Source of the DNA: Streptomyces novaecaesareae
Lineage (GTDB): Bacteria > Actinomycetota > Actinomycetes > Streptomycetales > Streptomycetaceae
DNA: 44,164 nt
Direction: 5' to 3'
NCBI RefSeq assembly: GCF_000716875.1
Contig: NZ_JNWQ01000071.1
Location: 1-44,164 of the forward strand
The position numbers and the translations under genes were made by a program. This document shows positions 33,348 through 41,726 of this stretch, in pieces. The notes under the pieces are model-generated. The model did not search any database. It was not told the origin of the DNA and was given only the letters and a program-made list of their open reading frames with translations. Each line of letters begins with the position of its first letter. The first letter of the stretch is position 1.

Positions 33348-34234
33348 GCCGCCACCCGCTCGGCCGTGGCGGGCGCGGTGAGCAGCAGGTACGCGTCGTC
33401 CAACCGGGGTGTGACGGGCTGGGCCTCCGGTGCGGGCCGCTGCCCGGACAGCACCCGCACCCGGACGCCCCGCGGCGTGCGGGTGGTGCCGCCGAGCAGG
33501 AACCTCGAACGCAGGGAGGCGAGTTGCCCGGCCTCGACGGTCAGCTCCCAGACCGCGCCCTCGGCCGTGCGCAGCAACTCCTCGGGGGTGCCGTGGTGCA
33601 GCAGCCGCCCGCCGCCCATGACGGCGATCCGGTCGGCGGTGGCCGCGACGTCCGGGACGATGTGCGTGGACAGGACGACGATCCGGTCCGCGCCGAGCCC
33701 GCTCAGCAGGCTGCCGAAGCGCAGCCGCTCCTCCGGATCCAGCCCGACCGTCGGCTCGTCCACGATCAGCAGCGCCGGGTCGTTGAGCAGTGCCTGGGCG
33801 ATGCCGACCCGTTGGCGCATCCCGCCGGACATCGCGCCGAGCCGCTGCCCGCCCGCCCCCGACAGGTTGACCAGGGCGAGCAGTTCCTCGATCCGGGCCT
33901 TCGCGGCACGCCGCCGCAACCCCTTGGCGGCGGCCAGGTAGGCGAGGAACTCACGGGCCGTGAGCTGCGGGTAGACGCCGAAGTCCTGTGGCAGGTACCC
34001 GACCGCGCGGCGCAGCGGCCCGGGGCGGCGGGCAATGTCCACGCCCTCCCACAGCACCTGCCCCGAGGTGGGCCGGGTGACCGTGGCCAGGATGCGCATC
34101 AGGCTCGACTTGCCGGCGCCGTTGGCACCGAGCAGGCCGAGCACGCCGGGCCGCAGCGTCAGCGAGAAGGAGTCCACCGCGCGCCTGCCGCCGCGGTACT
34201 CCTTGGTCAGGTCGAGGATCCGGAGTTCGGTCAC
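33341..34234 (-). CDS. ABC transporter ATPase (drug/ABC-2 type)
   Basis: 297 aa. LRILDLTKEYRGGRRAV at the N-terminus leads to Walker A GANGAGKSSLM, the Q-loop at YLPQDFGVYPQLTARE, signature SGGMRQRVGIAQALL, Walker B LLIVDEPTVGLDP and a switch STH. A C-terminal extension (about 65 residues) is typical of ATPases paired with ABC-2 permeases. GTG 34234 was chosen because conserved sequence starts there (GGAAG about 10 bases upstream); the open frame extends far upstream without homology. It overlaps the frameshifted permease gene by 7 bases. If the frameshift is real, this ATPase lacks a working partner. Confidence 0.9.
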   Translation of the reverse strand: MTELRILDLTKEYRGGRRAVDSFSLTLRPGVLGLLGANGAGKSSLMRILATVTRPTSGQVLWEGVDIARRPGPLRRAVGYLPQDFGVYPQLTAREFLAYLAAAKGLRRRAAKARIEELLALVNLSGAGGQRLGAMSGGMRQRVGIAQALLNDPALLIVDEPTVGLDPEERLRFGSLLSGLGADRIVVLSTHIVPDVAATADRIAVMGGGRLLHHGTPEELLRTAEGAVWELTVEAGQLASLRSRFLLGGTTRTPRGVRVRVLSGQRPAPEAQPVTPRLDDAYLLLTAPATAERVAAW

Positions 34235-34344
34235 GCACGGAATGCTTCCGGGTGGGAGCCGCTCCCACATCTGCCGTTCGGCAGATATGCGCGCCGTTTC
34301 CGGACGGAAACGGCGGGCGGGGTAGGCCTTTCGGCACGCGCGGT

Positions 34345-34923
34345 TCAGTCCTCGTCGGCCCCGAAGTCGCCGTCGGCGAGGTCGCCGTCCGGGGTGCCGC
34401 TGATCGCGTACCCCTGGCGGCGCGCCTCGTAGCAGGCCACCGTCGCGGCCGCCGACACGTTCAGCGAGCCGACCCGGCCCAACTGCGGTACGAACACCAC
34501 CTGGTCGCAGAGCGCCAGCGCCTCGGGCGTGATCCCGCGGTCCTCGTGGCCGAGCACGAAGGCCACCGCCGGGGTCAGTTCGGCGGCGAACATCGGCACC
34601 GCCTCGTCGGCCAGCTCCAGGCCGACCACCTTGAAGCCGTCCGCCTTGGCCGCCGCGACCGCCTCGGCGACGGTCGGGAAGTGCTCCACCTTCAGGTACT
34701 TGTCGGTGCCCATCGCGGCCTTCTGTGCGCCGGAGGAGCGCACCGACGGGGTGTCCCCGATCAGGTACAGCTTCTCGGCGCCCATCGCCGCACCGGTCCG
34801 GACCACCGAGCCGACGTTGAACGGCGACTGCAGGTTCTCCAGGATCATCGCGAGCCGGAACTCGTTGCTGCGCCGCCACGAGCGGTGCAGACGCTTCAGT
34901 TCGGTCCCGCGCAGCTGCTTCAC
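34345..34923 (-). CDS. SpoU-family (SPOUT) RNA 2-O-ribose methyltransferase
   Basis: 192 aa. All three SPOUT motifs are present: LENLQSPFNVGSVVRTGAAMG (N-x3-G-x3-R), FVLGHEDRGI and PQLGRVGSLNVSAAATVACYE, which form the trefoil knot binding SAM. It methylates a ribose in tRNA or rRNA. GTG 34923 overlaps the TGA of the upstream RsmC-like gene as GTGA, with GAGG 9 bases before. The two RNA methyltransferase genes form a small operon. The acidic C-terminus (GDLADGDFGADED) is unusual but harmless. Confidence 0.92.
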   Translation of the reverse strand: MKQLRGTELKRLHRSWRRSNEFRLAMILENLQSPFNVGSVVRTGAAMGAEKLYLIGDTPSVRSSGAQKAAMGTDKYLKVEHFPTVAEAVAAAKADGFKVVGLELADEAVPMFAAELTPAVAFVLGHEDRGITPEALALCDQVVFVPQLGRVGSLNVSAAATVACYEARRQGYAISGTPDGDLADGDFGADED

Positions 34924-35564
34924 GACGTCGTACCTCGTCCATTCTCCGAGCCCTCGCCCGCCTCGGGGCGGGGCCGTGCTTCCAGAATCCGGAATCCGTT
35001 GACCGAGGTGACCCGGGTCGTCGGGTAGCCCTGGTCGTTCAGCCACTTCTGCAGCGAGTCCGAGCCCAGGTGCTTCTGCACCACCAGGAACGCCGAGCCG
35101 TCCGGGGTCAGCCGGCCGAGCCAGTGCGTCAGCAGCCGGCGCAGCGCCGCCTTGCCGATCCGGATCGGCGGGTTGGAGTAGATCGTCGCGAACCGGACGT
35201 CCTCCGGCACGTCCTCGGGCAGCGCCGCCTGGACGTTGCCCAGCCGCAGCGCCTCGGCGTTCAGCCGCACCAGCTCCAGGGCGCGCTCGTTGACGTCCAC
35301 CGCCCAGACCGGCAGGCGCCTGCGCCGGGTCGCCCAGGTGAGCGCGATCGGGCCGTAGCCGCAGCCGACGTCCAGGATCGGGCCGCGCACCCGCGGCTGC
35401 GGGGCGTGCTCCAGCAGGATCCGGGTGCCCGGGTCGAGCCGGCCGCGGGAGAACACCCCGGTGTCGGTGGTGAGTTCCAGGGTGACGTCCGGCAGGGAGA
35501 CCGTGATCGGCCGACGCTCGCTGGCGACCTCGGGTGCACCGCTGAAGTAGTGCGAGCCGGACAT
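34920..35564 (-). CDS. RsmC-like class I methyltransferase (rRNA guanine-N2 type)
   Basis: 214 aa. Motif I ILDVGCGYGPIALTWA, acidic VDVNERALE and motif IV SNPPIRIGKAA are as in RsmC-family enzymes that methylate a guanine N2 of 16S rRNA. It is half the length of E. coli RsmC, matching the short Gram-positive form with only the catalytic domain. GGGGAAATC precedes ATG 35564. It is translationally coupled to the SpoU gene downstream. Confidence 0.9.
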   Translation of the reverse strand: MSGSHYFSGAPEVASERRPITVSLPDVTLELTTDTGVFSRGRLDPGTRILLEHAPQPRVRGPILDVGCGYGPIALTWATRRRRLPVWAVDVNERALELVRLNAEALRLGNVQAALPEDVPEDVRFATIYSNPPIRIGKAALRRLLTHWLGRLTPDGSAFLVVQKHLGSDSLQKWLNDQGYPTTRVTSVNGFRILEARPRPEAGEGSENGRGTTS

Positions 35565-35667
35565 GATTTCCCCGTCGTTCGTAAGGGCCTCGGGGCCACC
35601 GGGTGGGTGTGGGTAAGCCCTTTGTACGGCACCGATCGTACCCCCGGTGGCCTGCGCGGCGTTCCGG

Positions 35668-36135
35668 TCAGGAGGTGCCCGGGGTCTTGCGGGTGGCCAC
35701 GTTGATGCGGTTCCAGGCGTTGATGGTGAAGCAGACCGAGATCAGCTGCGCCAGCTCGGACTCCCCGAACTGCGCGGCGGCCCGGGCGTACACCGCGTCC
35801 GAGACCCCGCCGCCGATCCGCGCGATCTCCTCCGCGAGCGCCAGCGCGGCCCGCTCCCGCTCGCTGTACACCCCGGCCGGGGCCTCCGGCCAGACCGGCA
35901 GCAGGTAGATCCGCTCGTCGCTCTCCCCGGCCTTGCGGGCGTCCTTGGCGTGCATGTCCAGGCAGTACGCGCAGCCGTTCAGCTGCGAGGTACGCATCTG
36001 GACGAGCTCGACCAGCGCCGGGTCCAGGCCCTCGCGGGCCGCGGCGTCCAGGGCGATCATCGCGCGGAACACCTTCGGGACGGTCCGGGCGTAGTCGAGG
36101 CGGGCGGGGGCTTCGGTGGTCTCGTTCGTCGTCAT
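35668..36135 (-). CDS. AhpD-like / carboxymuconolactone-decarboxylase-family protein
   Basis: 155 aa. The active-site motif CAYCLDMHAKDARKAG carries C-x2-C and a histidine three residues on, typical of AhpD-type alkylhydroperoxidases, followed by ERAALALAEEIARIG. It probably reduces peroxides using the Cys pair. ATG 36135 is preceded at 7 bases by TAGGGT (36143-36148 on the complement), so the message is probably leaderless. Confidence 0.92.
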   Translation of the reverse strand: MTTNETTEAPARLDYARTVPKVFRAMIALDAAAREGLDPALVELVQMRTSQLNGCAYCLDMHAKDARKAGESDERIYLLPVWPEAPAGVYSERERAALALAEEIARIGGGVSDAVYARAAAQFGESELAQLISVCFTINAWNRINVATRKTPGTS

Positions 36136-36142
36136 GGCTACG

Positions 36143-36148
36143 ACCCTA
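36143..36148 (-). promoter_or_regulatory. Leaderless-type -10 of the AhpD-like gene
   Basis: On the minus strand TAGGGT ends 7 bases before the ATG and there is no ribosome site. Confidence 0.45.
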
Positions 36149-36271
36149 GGGGCGAAATGCACCGGGCTCATGGGTCATTCGGAGGGCTGTCTCGTGGGTC
36201 AATCCGAACCCGGGCGGGGTGCCGGACAACACGCCGGGGCGGCCTCGGCACGTCGCGCCCGGACGCCGGGC

Positions 36272-36293
36272 GGCGGATACTGCCAGTACCGCC
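36272..36293. promoter_or_regulatory. Imperfect palindrome between the AhpD-like and acidic-protein genes
   Basis: GGCGG-A-TACTG-C-CAGTA-CCGCC, perfect but for one unpaired A. It is a possible operator for the downstream small gene. Confidence 0.35.
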
Positions 36294-36335
36294 ACCCGGG
36301 CCCGTGGGAGCCTCCGAACAGTGAGGACGGATGCC

Positions 36336-36533
36336 ATGCCGCAGAATCACGAGGACTACCTGATCGACGAGACCGTCGAGACCGTCGAGCCCGACGAGGA
36401 AGCGCCCCAGGACGACGAGTACGACGAGGTCGCCGAGCGCCGCGCCCTCGGCGCCGACCCGGCCACCGACGTCGCCGACGTCGCCGAGCAGACCCGCGTG
36501 GTCCAGCTGGACGAGGACGAGTACCGGGAGTAG
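36336..36533 (+). CDS. Small acidic protein, unknown function
   Basis: 65 aa, about one third Asp or Glu (DETVETVEPDEEAPQDDEYD near the N-terminus), ending EDEYRE. No membrane segment or cysteine. It resembles the small acidic DUF5709-like proteins of streptomycetes in composition, but I do not recognise a signature. ATG 36336 is used; GTG 36321 in the same frame would add five residues. Codon bias at third positions is strongly G/C, supporting coding. Confidence 0.65.
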   Translation: MPQNHEDYLIDETVETVEPDEEAPQDDEYDEVAERRALGADPATDVADVAEQTRVVQLDEDEYRE

Positions 36534-36552
36534 CCCGGCCCGCCGTGACGCG

Positions 36553-36690
36553 GGACGGGCCGGTGCGGGCGCGACGGGCCGGGGTGGGACAAGCCGGCGT
36601 GCGAGGGGCCGGCGTGCGAGGGGCCGGGTACGACGGGCCGGGGCGGGATGGGCCGGTGTGCGAGGGGCCGGGGTACGAGGGGCCGGGCTA
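36553..36690. repeat. Degenerate GGGCCGG-type tandem repeat, about 15-bp unit
   Basis: About nine units of the form GCGAGGGGCCGGSGT or GGGTACGACGGGCCGG, spaced 12-16 bases, between the acidic-protein and flippase stops. Confidence 0.7.
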
Positions 36691-39366
36691 CAGCGCCCGG
36701 CGGCGCTGCAGCCAGGTCAGCGCCGCCCAGCCCGGCAGCACCGGCAGGATCAGCGTCAGCAGGCGGAACAGCGCCACCGCCGCCAGCGCACCGCCCTTCT
36801 CCATCGACGCGGTCTGCTGCAGCAGCGTGATCAGCGCTCCGTCCACCGCGCCCGCCCCGCCCGGGGTCGGCGCCGCACTGCCCGCCGCGTTGCCCACCAG
36901 GAACACCACCGCGACCGAGGCGAAGGACGGCTCCCGGCCGATCGCCCGGGCACAGCAGTACAGACAGGCGATCAGGCAGAGCGATACCAGCAGCTGACCG
37001 GTCACCCCCACCGCCAGCCGGGTCGGACTGCGCAACAGGTCCAGCAGCCGCGGCAGCACCTCCGTCGTCAACGGCCGCAGCCGCGCCGCCAGCCACCGCC
37101 GGGCCACCGGGACCGCCCACACCACCGCCAGCAGCGCCGCCGCCCCTGCCAGCCCGCCCACCACCGCGGGCAGCGCGTCCAGCTCGGAACCGCCCGGCTG
37201 CATGTCCAGCAGGTAGACGAAGGCCCCCAGCTGCAGCAGGTGCAGCACCAGCCCGATCATCGTCCCCACACCGACGCTGGACAGCGCCTGCGCCGTCGGG
37301 ATCCCGGCCCGCTGCAACAGGCGGGTGTTCAGCGCGACCCCGCCGACCCCGCCCGGCGACACCAGCTTCACGAACGATCCGGCCACCTGCGCCAGCACCG
37401 CGTTGCGGAAGTCCAGCCGCTCCGGCACGAAACCGACGAACCCCATCGCCGCCACGACGTGGCTCGCTGCCGCCGTGGCCAGCGCCAGCAGCAGCCACCA
37501 CGGATCGGCGTCCGCCAGGGCCGAGATCGGATTGTCCTCCGCCGCGAACAACTGCGGGATCAGCAGCCACCCGGCCACCACCCCGCCCACGACGGCCAGC
37601 AGGGTCCGCGGCCGCAGCCGTTCCAGCCGCACCGGCCGCCCCACCACCTGCGGCCGCGCCCGCAGCACCTCGGCCCGGATCTCCTCCAGCAGCCCGCCGG
37701 CGGAGGAGGCGTCGGCGGCGTCGGGGGACGGCTGCGAGTGCGCGGCGACGTCCACGTCCGGGCCCGCCCCCGCGCGCGCGGGTTTGGCGTGGCGCTTGAG
37801 GGCGCGGCGGGTGGTGTGGGTGAGGGCGATGGGTTGGAGGAGGGGGAGGGCGGCGCCGACGGGGTCGGGGCCGAGGACGCCGGTGGCGGTGCGGACGGAG
37901 CGGGCGGCGCCGGTGCGCAGGGCGAGGGTGGTGAGGAGTTGGGCGATGTCGCAGCGCAGGACGAGTTCGGTGGCGGCGATGTCGCCGTCGGCGAAGTCGA
38001 CGAGGTGCACCGCGCCCGAGTCGTCGACCAGCAGGGAGGAGGGGACGAGGGCGCGGTGGGCGATCTCGCGGCGCTGGAGGAGGGCGAGCTGGCGCCAGGC
38101 GTCGGCGAGCAGCTGGTCGGTGATCTCCTCGTCGGCGAGCTGGTCCAGGGTGCGGCCGGCCAGCCGCTCGTACGCGATGAGGGCGGTGTCGTGGCCGAGG
38201 CCGGCGGTGGCGGCGATCCGGCGGGTGCGGACGCCGGCGGCCAGGGCCGCGTACGTGACCAGGGCCTCGTGCTCCAGCCCGGTGCGCGGGGAGCGCAGGA
38301 CGCGCGGGTCGGGGGCGGTGCGCAGGCGCAGCCGGCGCCAGGCGCGTTGGACGGCGGCGGCGGTGACGGCCTGCCGGTCGAGCAGCTGGACGTCCAGGTC
38401 GGGGTGGTCGTCGGTCTGCCGGATCCGGTAGCGGTCGGGCCCGGCCGGGTGGGCCTCGACGGGGCGCAGGCCGCTGTCGCGCAGGGCGCGCAGGATCTCG
38501 CCGACCCGGGGGCAGGGGTCGGGGGTGCCGACCGCGTACAGGGTGCCGTGGGCGCCGGTCCAGCCGAGCAGCAGGCCGAGCAGCAGCGCGGTGGGGGTGG
38601 CGAAGCCGCCGGCGAGTCCGGCGAGGCCGTAGAGGGCGAGGACGCTCCAGGGCAGGCGGCGTTCGCGGCTGCCGGAGGCGGTCATGAAGGCGAGGACGGG
38701 GGCGAGGTAGCCGTAGACGGGCTCGGTGTGCCCGAGGACGGTGCCCGGTAGGGGCTGGGTGAGTGCGGTGAGCAGCGAGCCGGGGGCGAGGTCGTCGGCC
38801 CACAGGTCCAGGCCGAGGGTGGCGCCGTACGCGAGGACGGCGGCGAGCAGCCCGTCGGAGACCTGCTGGAGGGCACGGCGCCGGTCGGGGCCGAGCAGGC
38901 GCCGGACCGCGAGGCCGACCGGCAGCAGCAGGACGGTAGCCGTGGTGAGGCCTCCGGCCAGGCTCGCGAGCGGCCGCGGCACCAGTGCGGTGGCCTCGGC
39001 GACGTCGGCGGCGATGCCTCCGATGGTGGCCCGGGCGTAGTCGGCGAGCAGCAGGGTGAGGGCGATCGCGAACAGGCCGCCGAGCAGCCGGATCAGGGCG
39101 ACGGGCTGCCGGATCCGCCCGGTGGCGGGCAGCGGGCGCGCCCGGAACCGGCCGGGCGCGGCCTGGGCCGGTATCCACGCTGCGTCGCCCGGCATGTCAC
39201 GGCCCGCCGCACCGCCGTCCGGCACTCCCGCGTCGTCCGGCACCCCCGCGTCGACCGCGTCGATCGCGTCGCCTGCGTCGCCCGCCCGCTGTGCGGGCAC
39301 ACCGCCGGTGTCGCCACCGTCGGTGTCGCCGCTCGTTCTCCCCGTCACGATCGCCACGAGTGGCAT
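36688..39366 (-). CDS. Flippase-like membrane protein with kinase-like middle domain
   Basis: 892 aa in three parts. Residues about 80-275 have five or so membrane helices. Residues about 300-520 resemble a lipopolysaccharide-kinase/APH-like fold (ALIAYERLAGRTLDQL, REIAHRALVPSSLLVDD, HLVDFADGD). The canonical catalytic HxD reads HRA, so it is probably a pseudokinase, although the DFG-like DFA is present. Residues about 600-890 are the lysylphosphatidylglycerol-synthase/UPF0104 flippase domain (FVKLVSPGGVGGVALNTRLL, then TPGGAGAVDGALI). It probably moves or senses a lipid. ATG 39366 is used; GTG 39357 has better spacing to GGGAG. Confidence 0.85.
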   Translation of the reverse strand: MPLVAIVTGRTSGDTDGGDTGGVPAQRAGDAGDAIDAVDAGVPDDAGVPDGGAAGRDMPGDAAWIPAQAAPGRFRARPLPATGRIRQPVALIRLLGGLFAIALTLLLADYARATIGGIAADVAEATALVPRPLASLAGGLTTATVLLLPVGLAVRRLLGPDRRRALQQVSDGLLAAVLAYGATLGLDLWADDLAPGSLLTALTQPLPGTVLGHTEPVYGYLAPVLAFMTASGSRERRLPWSVLALYGLAGLAGGFATPTALLLGLLLGWTGAHGTLYAVGTPDPCPRVGEILRALRDSGLRPVEAHPAGPDRYRIRQTDDHPDLDVQLLDRQAVTAAAVQRAWRRLRLRTAPDPRVLRSPRTGLEHEALVTYAALAAGVRTRRIAATAGLGHDTALIAYERLAGRTLDQLADEEITDQLLADAWRQLALLQRREIAHRALVPSSLLVDDSGAVHLVDFADGDIAATELVLRCDIAQLLTTLALRTGAARSVRTATGVLGPDPVGAALPLLQPIALTHTTRRALKRHAKPARAGAGPDVDVAAHSQPSPDAADASSAGGLLEEIRAEVLRARPQVVGRPVRLERLRPRTLLAVVGGVVAGWLLIPQLFAAEDNPISALADADPWWLLLALATAAASHVVAAMGFVGFVPERLDFRNAVLAQVAGSFVKLVSPGGVGGVALNTRLLQRAGIPTAQALSSVGVGTMIGLVLHLLQLGAFVYLLDMQPGGSELDALPAVVGGLAGAAALLAVVWAVPVARRWLAARLRPLTTEVLPRLLDLLRSPTRLAVGVTGQLLVSLCLIACLYCCARAIGREPSFASVAVVFLVGNAAGSAAPTPGGAGAVDGALITLLQQTASMEKGGALAAVALFRLLTLILPVLPGWAALTWLQRRRAL

Positions 39367-39408
39367 GCTCCCATGCCGCCCGCAGGCCGGGAGCCGGGAT
39401 GCCGGGCC

Positions 39409-40170
39409 CTACGCCTGCCGGGTCGGCAGGATGACCAGGTGGCGCAGGTTGACGTGCCGGGGGCGGCTGACGGTGTACGCGACCAGGTCGGCGATGTCCT
39501 CGGCGCCGAGTGCCGGGATGGCGGCGAACATGCCGCCGAGCTGCTCGCGCAGCACCGGGTTGTCGATGTGCCCGCCGAGTTCGGTGTCGGTCAGGCCGGG
39601 CTCGATCGCGCTGACCCGGACGTCGCGCGGGCCCAGCTCGCTGCGCAGGGCGGCGGACAGCTGGGTGAGCGCGGCCTTGGTGGCGCCGTACACGGCGTAG
39701 TCGGGGAAGACCACGTGCGAGGCGATGGAGGAGACGTTGACCAGGTCGGCGGTGCGGCCGTCGGCGGCGGCCGAGGTGAGGTCGGCGGTGAAGGCGCGCA
39801 CGATCCGCAGTGCGCCGGTGAGGTTGGTGTCGACCATGCGGGTCCACTCGTCGATCCGGCCGTCGGCGAGCGGGTTGGGCAGCATCACCCCGGCGTTGTT
39901 GACCACCAGGTCGACCGGGCCGTAGGCGTCGTGGACGGCCTTCGCGGCGGCGTCCACGGAGGCCTGGTCGGTGATGTCGGCGGTGACGGGCAGCGCCCGC
40001 CCGCCCGCGGCGGCGATCTCGGCGGCGAGGGCGTCCAGCCGGTCGGTGCGGCGGGCGAGCAGGGCGACCCGGGCGCCGTGGGCGGCGAGGGTCCGGGCGG
40101 TGGCGGCGCCCATGCCGCTGGCGGCTCCGGTGACGACGGCGGTGCGGGTGGCGAGGTCGGAGTAGCTCAT
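39409..40170 (-). CDS. Short-chain dehydrogenase/reductase
   Basis: 253 aa. TGAASGMGAAT (NAD(P)-binding), NNAGVML, the catalytic serine in VNVSSIAS and YGATKAAL (Y-x3-K) are all present. ARR after the second strand suggests NADP. It oxidises or reduces a small carbonyl or alcohol; substrate unknown. It is divergent from an XRE regulator that probably represses it. Confidence 0.93.
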   Translation of the reverse strand: MSYSDLATRTAVVTGAASGMGAATARTLAAHGARVALLARRTDRLDALAAEIAAAGGRALPVTADITDQASVDAAAKAVHDAYGPVDLVVNNAGVMLPNPLADGRIDEWTRMVDTNLTGALRIVRAFTADLTSAAADGRTADLVNVSSIASHVVFPDYAVYGATKAALTQLSAALRSELGPRDVRVSAIEPGLTDTELGGHIDNPVLREQLGGMFAAIPALGAEDIADLVAYTVSRPRHVNLRHLVILPTRQA

Positions 40171-40249
40171 CGGGGGCTCCAGGGGCTCCGGGACGGGTCG
40201 GGCTGACGTCGACCACTCTGCGCGGGCCGCGACCGCCGACCCAGGGCTG

Positions 40250-40285
40250 TGTCCTTCCCGGGAACAGCTGTCCTGGGAACGGCAG
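40250..40285. promoter_or_regulatory. Direct/inverted repeats in the SDR-XRE divergent promoter
   Basis: TGTCCTTCCCGGGAACA (40250-40266, central TTCCCGGGAA palindrome) is followed by the related TGTCCTGGGAACG (40269-40281). Likely operator of the XRE regulator. Confidence 0.4.
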
Positions 40286-40312
40286 TACCACCCTGAGCCG
40301 GCCGGGGCGGAG

Positions 40313-40318
40313 CTAACC
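40313..40318 (+). promoter_or_regulatory. Leaderless-type -10 of the XRE gene
   Basis: TAACCT ends 8 bases before ATG 40327. No ribosome site is visible. Confidence 0.35.
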
Positions 40319-40326
40319 TGCCGGGC

Positions 40327-41223
40327 ATGGAGAACACCCTGGGGGACTTCCTCCGTTCGCGCCGGGCCCGGATCCTGCCGGAGGAGGTGGGCCTGCCCTC
40401 GCACGGGCGCCGCCGGGTGCAGGGCCTGCGCCGGGAGGAGGTGGCGCAGCTCGCTGGCGTCAGCGTGGACTACTACGTCCGGCTGGAGCAGGGCCGGGGC
40501 GGCAGTGCCTCGGACGCGGTGCTGGACGCGGTGGCCCGGGTGCTGCGGCTGGACGAGGTGGAGGCGGCGCACCTGCGCTCGCTCGTCCGTCCGCCGAAGG
40601 AGCCTGCCGCGGCCGTCCGGTCCCGTGGGGCCGCGCGCCGGGCCGGGCAGTCGGTCCGCCCGGGGACGAGGCTGCTGCTGGACCTGATGACCGGGGTGCC
40701 GGCCTTCGTGCTGGGCCGCCGGATGGACGTCCTGGCCTGGAACGCGCTGGGCGACGCGGTGAACGGTTTCTCCGCGCGCCGCGCTGCCAGCTCGGACGGC
40801 CCGCCCAACCAGGCCCGGCACGCCTTCCTCGACCCGGCGGCCCGGGAGTTCTACCGGCAGTGGGACGCGGTCGCCGCGGAGACCGTCTCCTATCTGCGCC
40901 GGGACGCCGGACTGCACCCGGAGGACCCGGAGCTGGGCGCCCTGGTGGGCGAACTCTCGCTGCGGAGCGAGGACTTCGGCCGGCTCTGGGCGGACCACCT
41001 GGTGCGGGAGAAGACCCACGGGGTCAAGCAGGTCCGGCATCCGCTGGTCGGCGACCTCGACCTCGGCTACGAGACCCTGGCCGTCAACGGATCGCCGGAC
41101 CAGCTGCTGGTCGTCTACACCGCCCCGGCGGGCTCGCCCGCCGCCCAGAAGCTGGCGCTGTTGGGGAGTTGGACGGCCCCGGGGGCGGCCTCCGAGGCCT
41201 CCGAGGCCTCGGACGTGTCGTGA
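40327..41223 (+). CDS. XRE-family regulator with MmyB-like ligand domain
   Basis: 298 aa. The N-terminal helix-turn-helix (LGDFLRSRRARILPEEVGL, then RREEVAQLAGVSVDYYVRLE) is followed by the MmyB-like PAS-type domain (PAFVLGRRMDVLAWN, then FLDPAARE). This architecture is common beside SDR or quinone reductase genes and acts as a local repressor. It is divergent from the SDR gene with 156 bases between. A low-complexity Ala-Ser-Glu tail closes the protein. Confidence 0.93.
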   Translation: MENTLGDFLRSRRARILPEEVGLPSHGRRRVQGLRREEVAQLAGVSVDYYVRLEQGRGGSASDAVLDAVARVLRLDEVEAAHLRSLVRPPKEPAAAVRSRGAARRAGQSVRPGTRLLLDLMTGVPAFVLGRRMDVLAWNALGDAVNGFSARRAASSDGPPNQARHAFLDPAAREFYRQWDAVAAETVSYLRRDAGLHPEDPELGALVGELSLRSEDFGRLWADHLVREKTHGVKQVRHPLVGDLDLGYETLAVNGSPDQLLVVYTAPAGSPAAQKLALLGSWTAPGAASEASEASDVS

Positions 41224-41267
41224 GGATCGGGGCCGGGTCCTGGCGGGCGGGCCGGGCCGGGGCGAAT

Positions 41268-41273
41268 TAGCCT
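41268..41273 (+). promoter_or_regulatory. Leaderless-type -10 of the zinc-finger gene
   Basis: TAGCCT ends 7 bases before ATG 41281, which also lacks a ribosome site. Confidence 0.45.
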
Positions 41274-41280
41274 TTCAGAC

Positions 41281-41547
41281 ATGAGTGCCTGCGAAGACCT
41301 CGCTCTGGCCCCTCAGGACATCGAGCCCCTTCCGCCTCCCGACGGCTGCGCCGAGTGCCTGGCGCAGGGCCGCCGGGACTGGGTGCACCTGCGGATCTGC
41401 CTGGACTGCGGCCACATCGGCTGCTGCGACTTCTCGCCGCAGCGGCACGCCACCGCGCACTTCCACAACACCTCCCACCCGGTGATCCGCTCGTACGAGC
41501 CGGGGGAGGACTGGCGCTGGTGCTTCGTCCACGAGGTCATGGGCTGA
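41281..41547 (+). CDS. UBP-type zinc-finger protein
   Basis: 88 aa. The whole protein is a ZnF-UBP domain: CAECLAQG (C-x2-C), RICLDCGHIGCCD, then RHATAHFHNTSHPVI and WRWCFVHE. Cys and His are spaced as in eukaryotic ubiquitin-specific-protease zinc fingers. Bacterial stand-alone copies are known in actinomycetes but their role is not established. A C-terminal-carboxylate-binding function is a guess from the family. Confidence 0.85.
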   Translation: MSACEDLALAPQDIEPLPPPDGCAECLAQGRRDWVHLRICLDCGHIGCCDFSPQRHATAHFHNTSHPVIRSYEPGEDWRWCFVHEVMG

Positions 41548-41606
41548 GCGGGAACGGGCTGAGGCGGGAACGGGGGAGCGGGAGCGGGCTGAGCGGGAAC
41601 GGCTGA
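41548..41606. repeat. GAGCGGGAACGGG-type tandem repeat
   Basis: Four to five degenerate units follow the zinc-finger stop. Non-coding. Confidence 0.65.
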
Positions 41607-41726
41607 GCCAGGCATCAGGACGCCCGGTGGCACAGGCGTGCAACCCCGGTAAAATCCGGACATAAAGCCCGTGCGGCCCCTCCGGCCGACATCCGTCGGC
41701 CGACGGCCGCCGAAGGGAGGCCGACG

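Noticed and set aside
34235..34942. N-terminal extension of the ABC-2 ATPase
   Set aside because: Arg/Gly-rich read-through antisense-type composition overlapping the SpoU gene; conserved sequence starts at GTG 34234.
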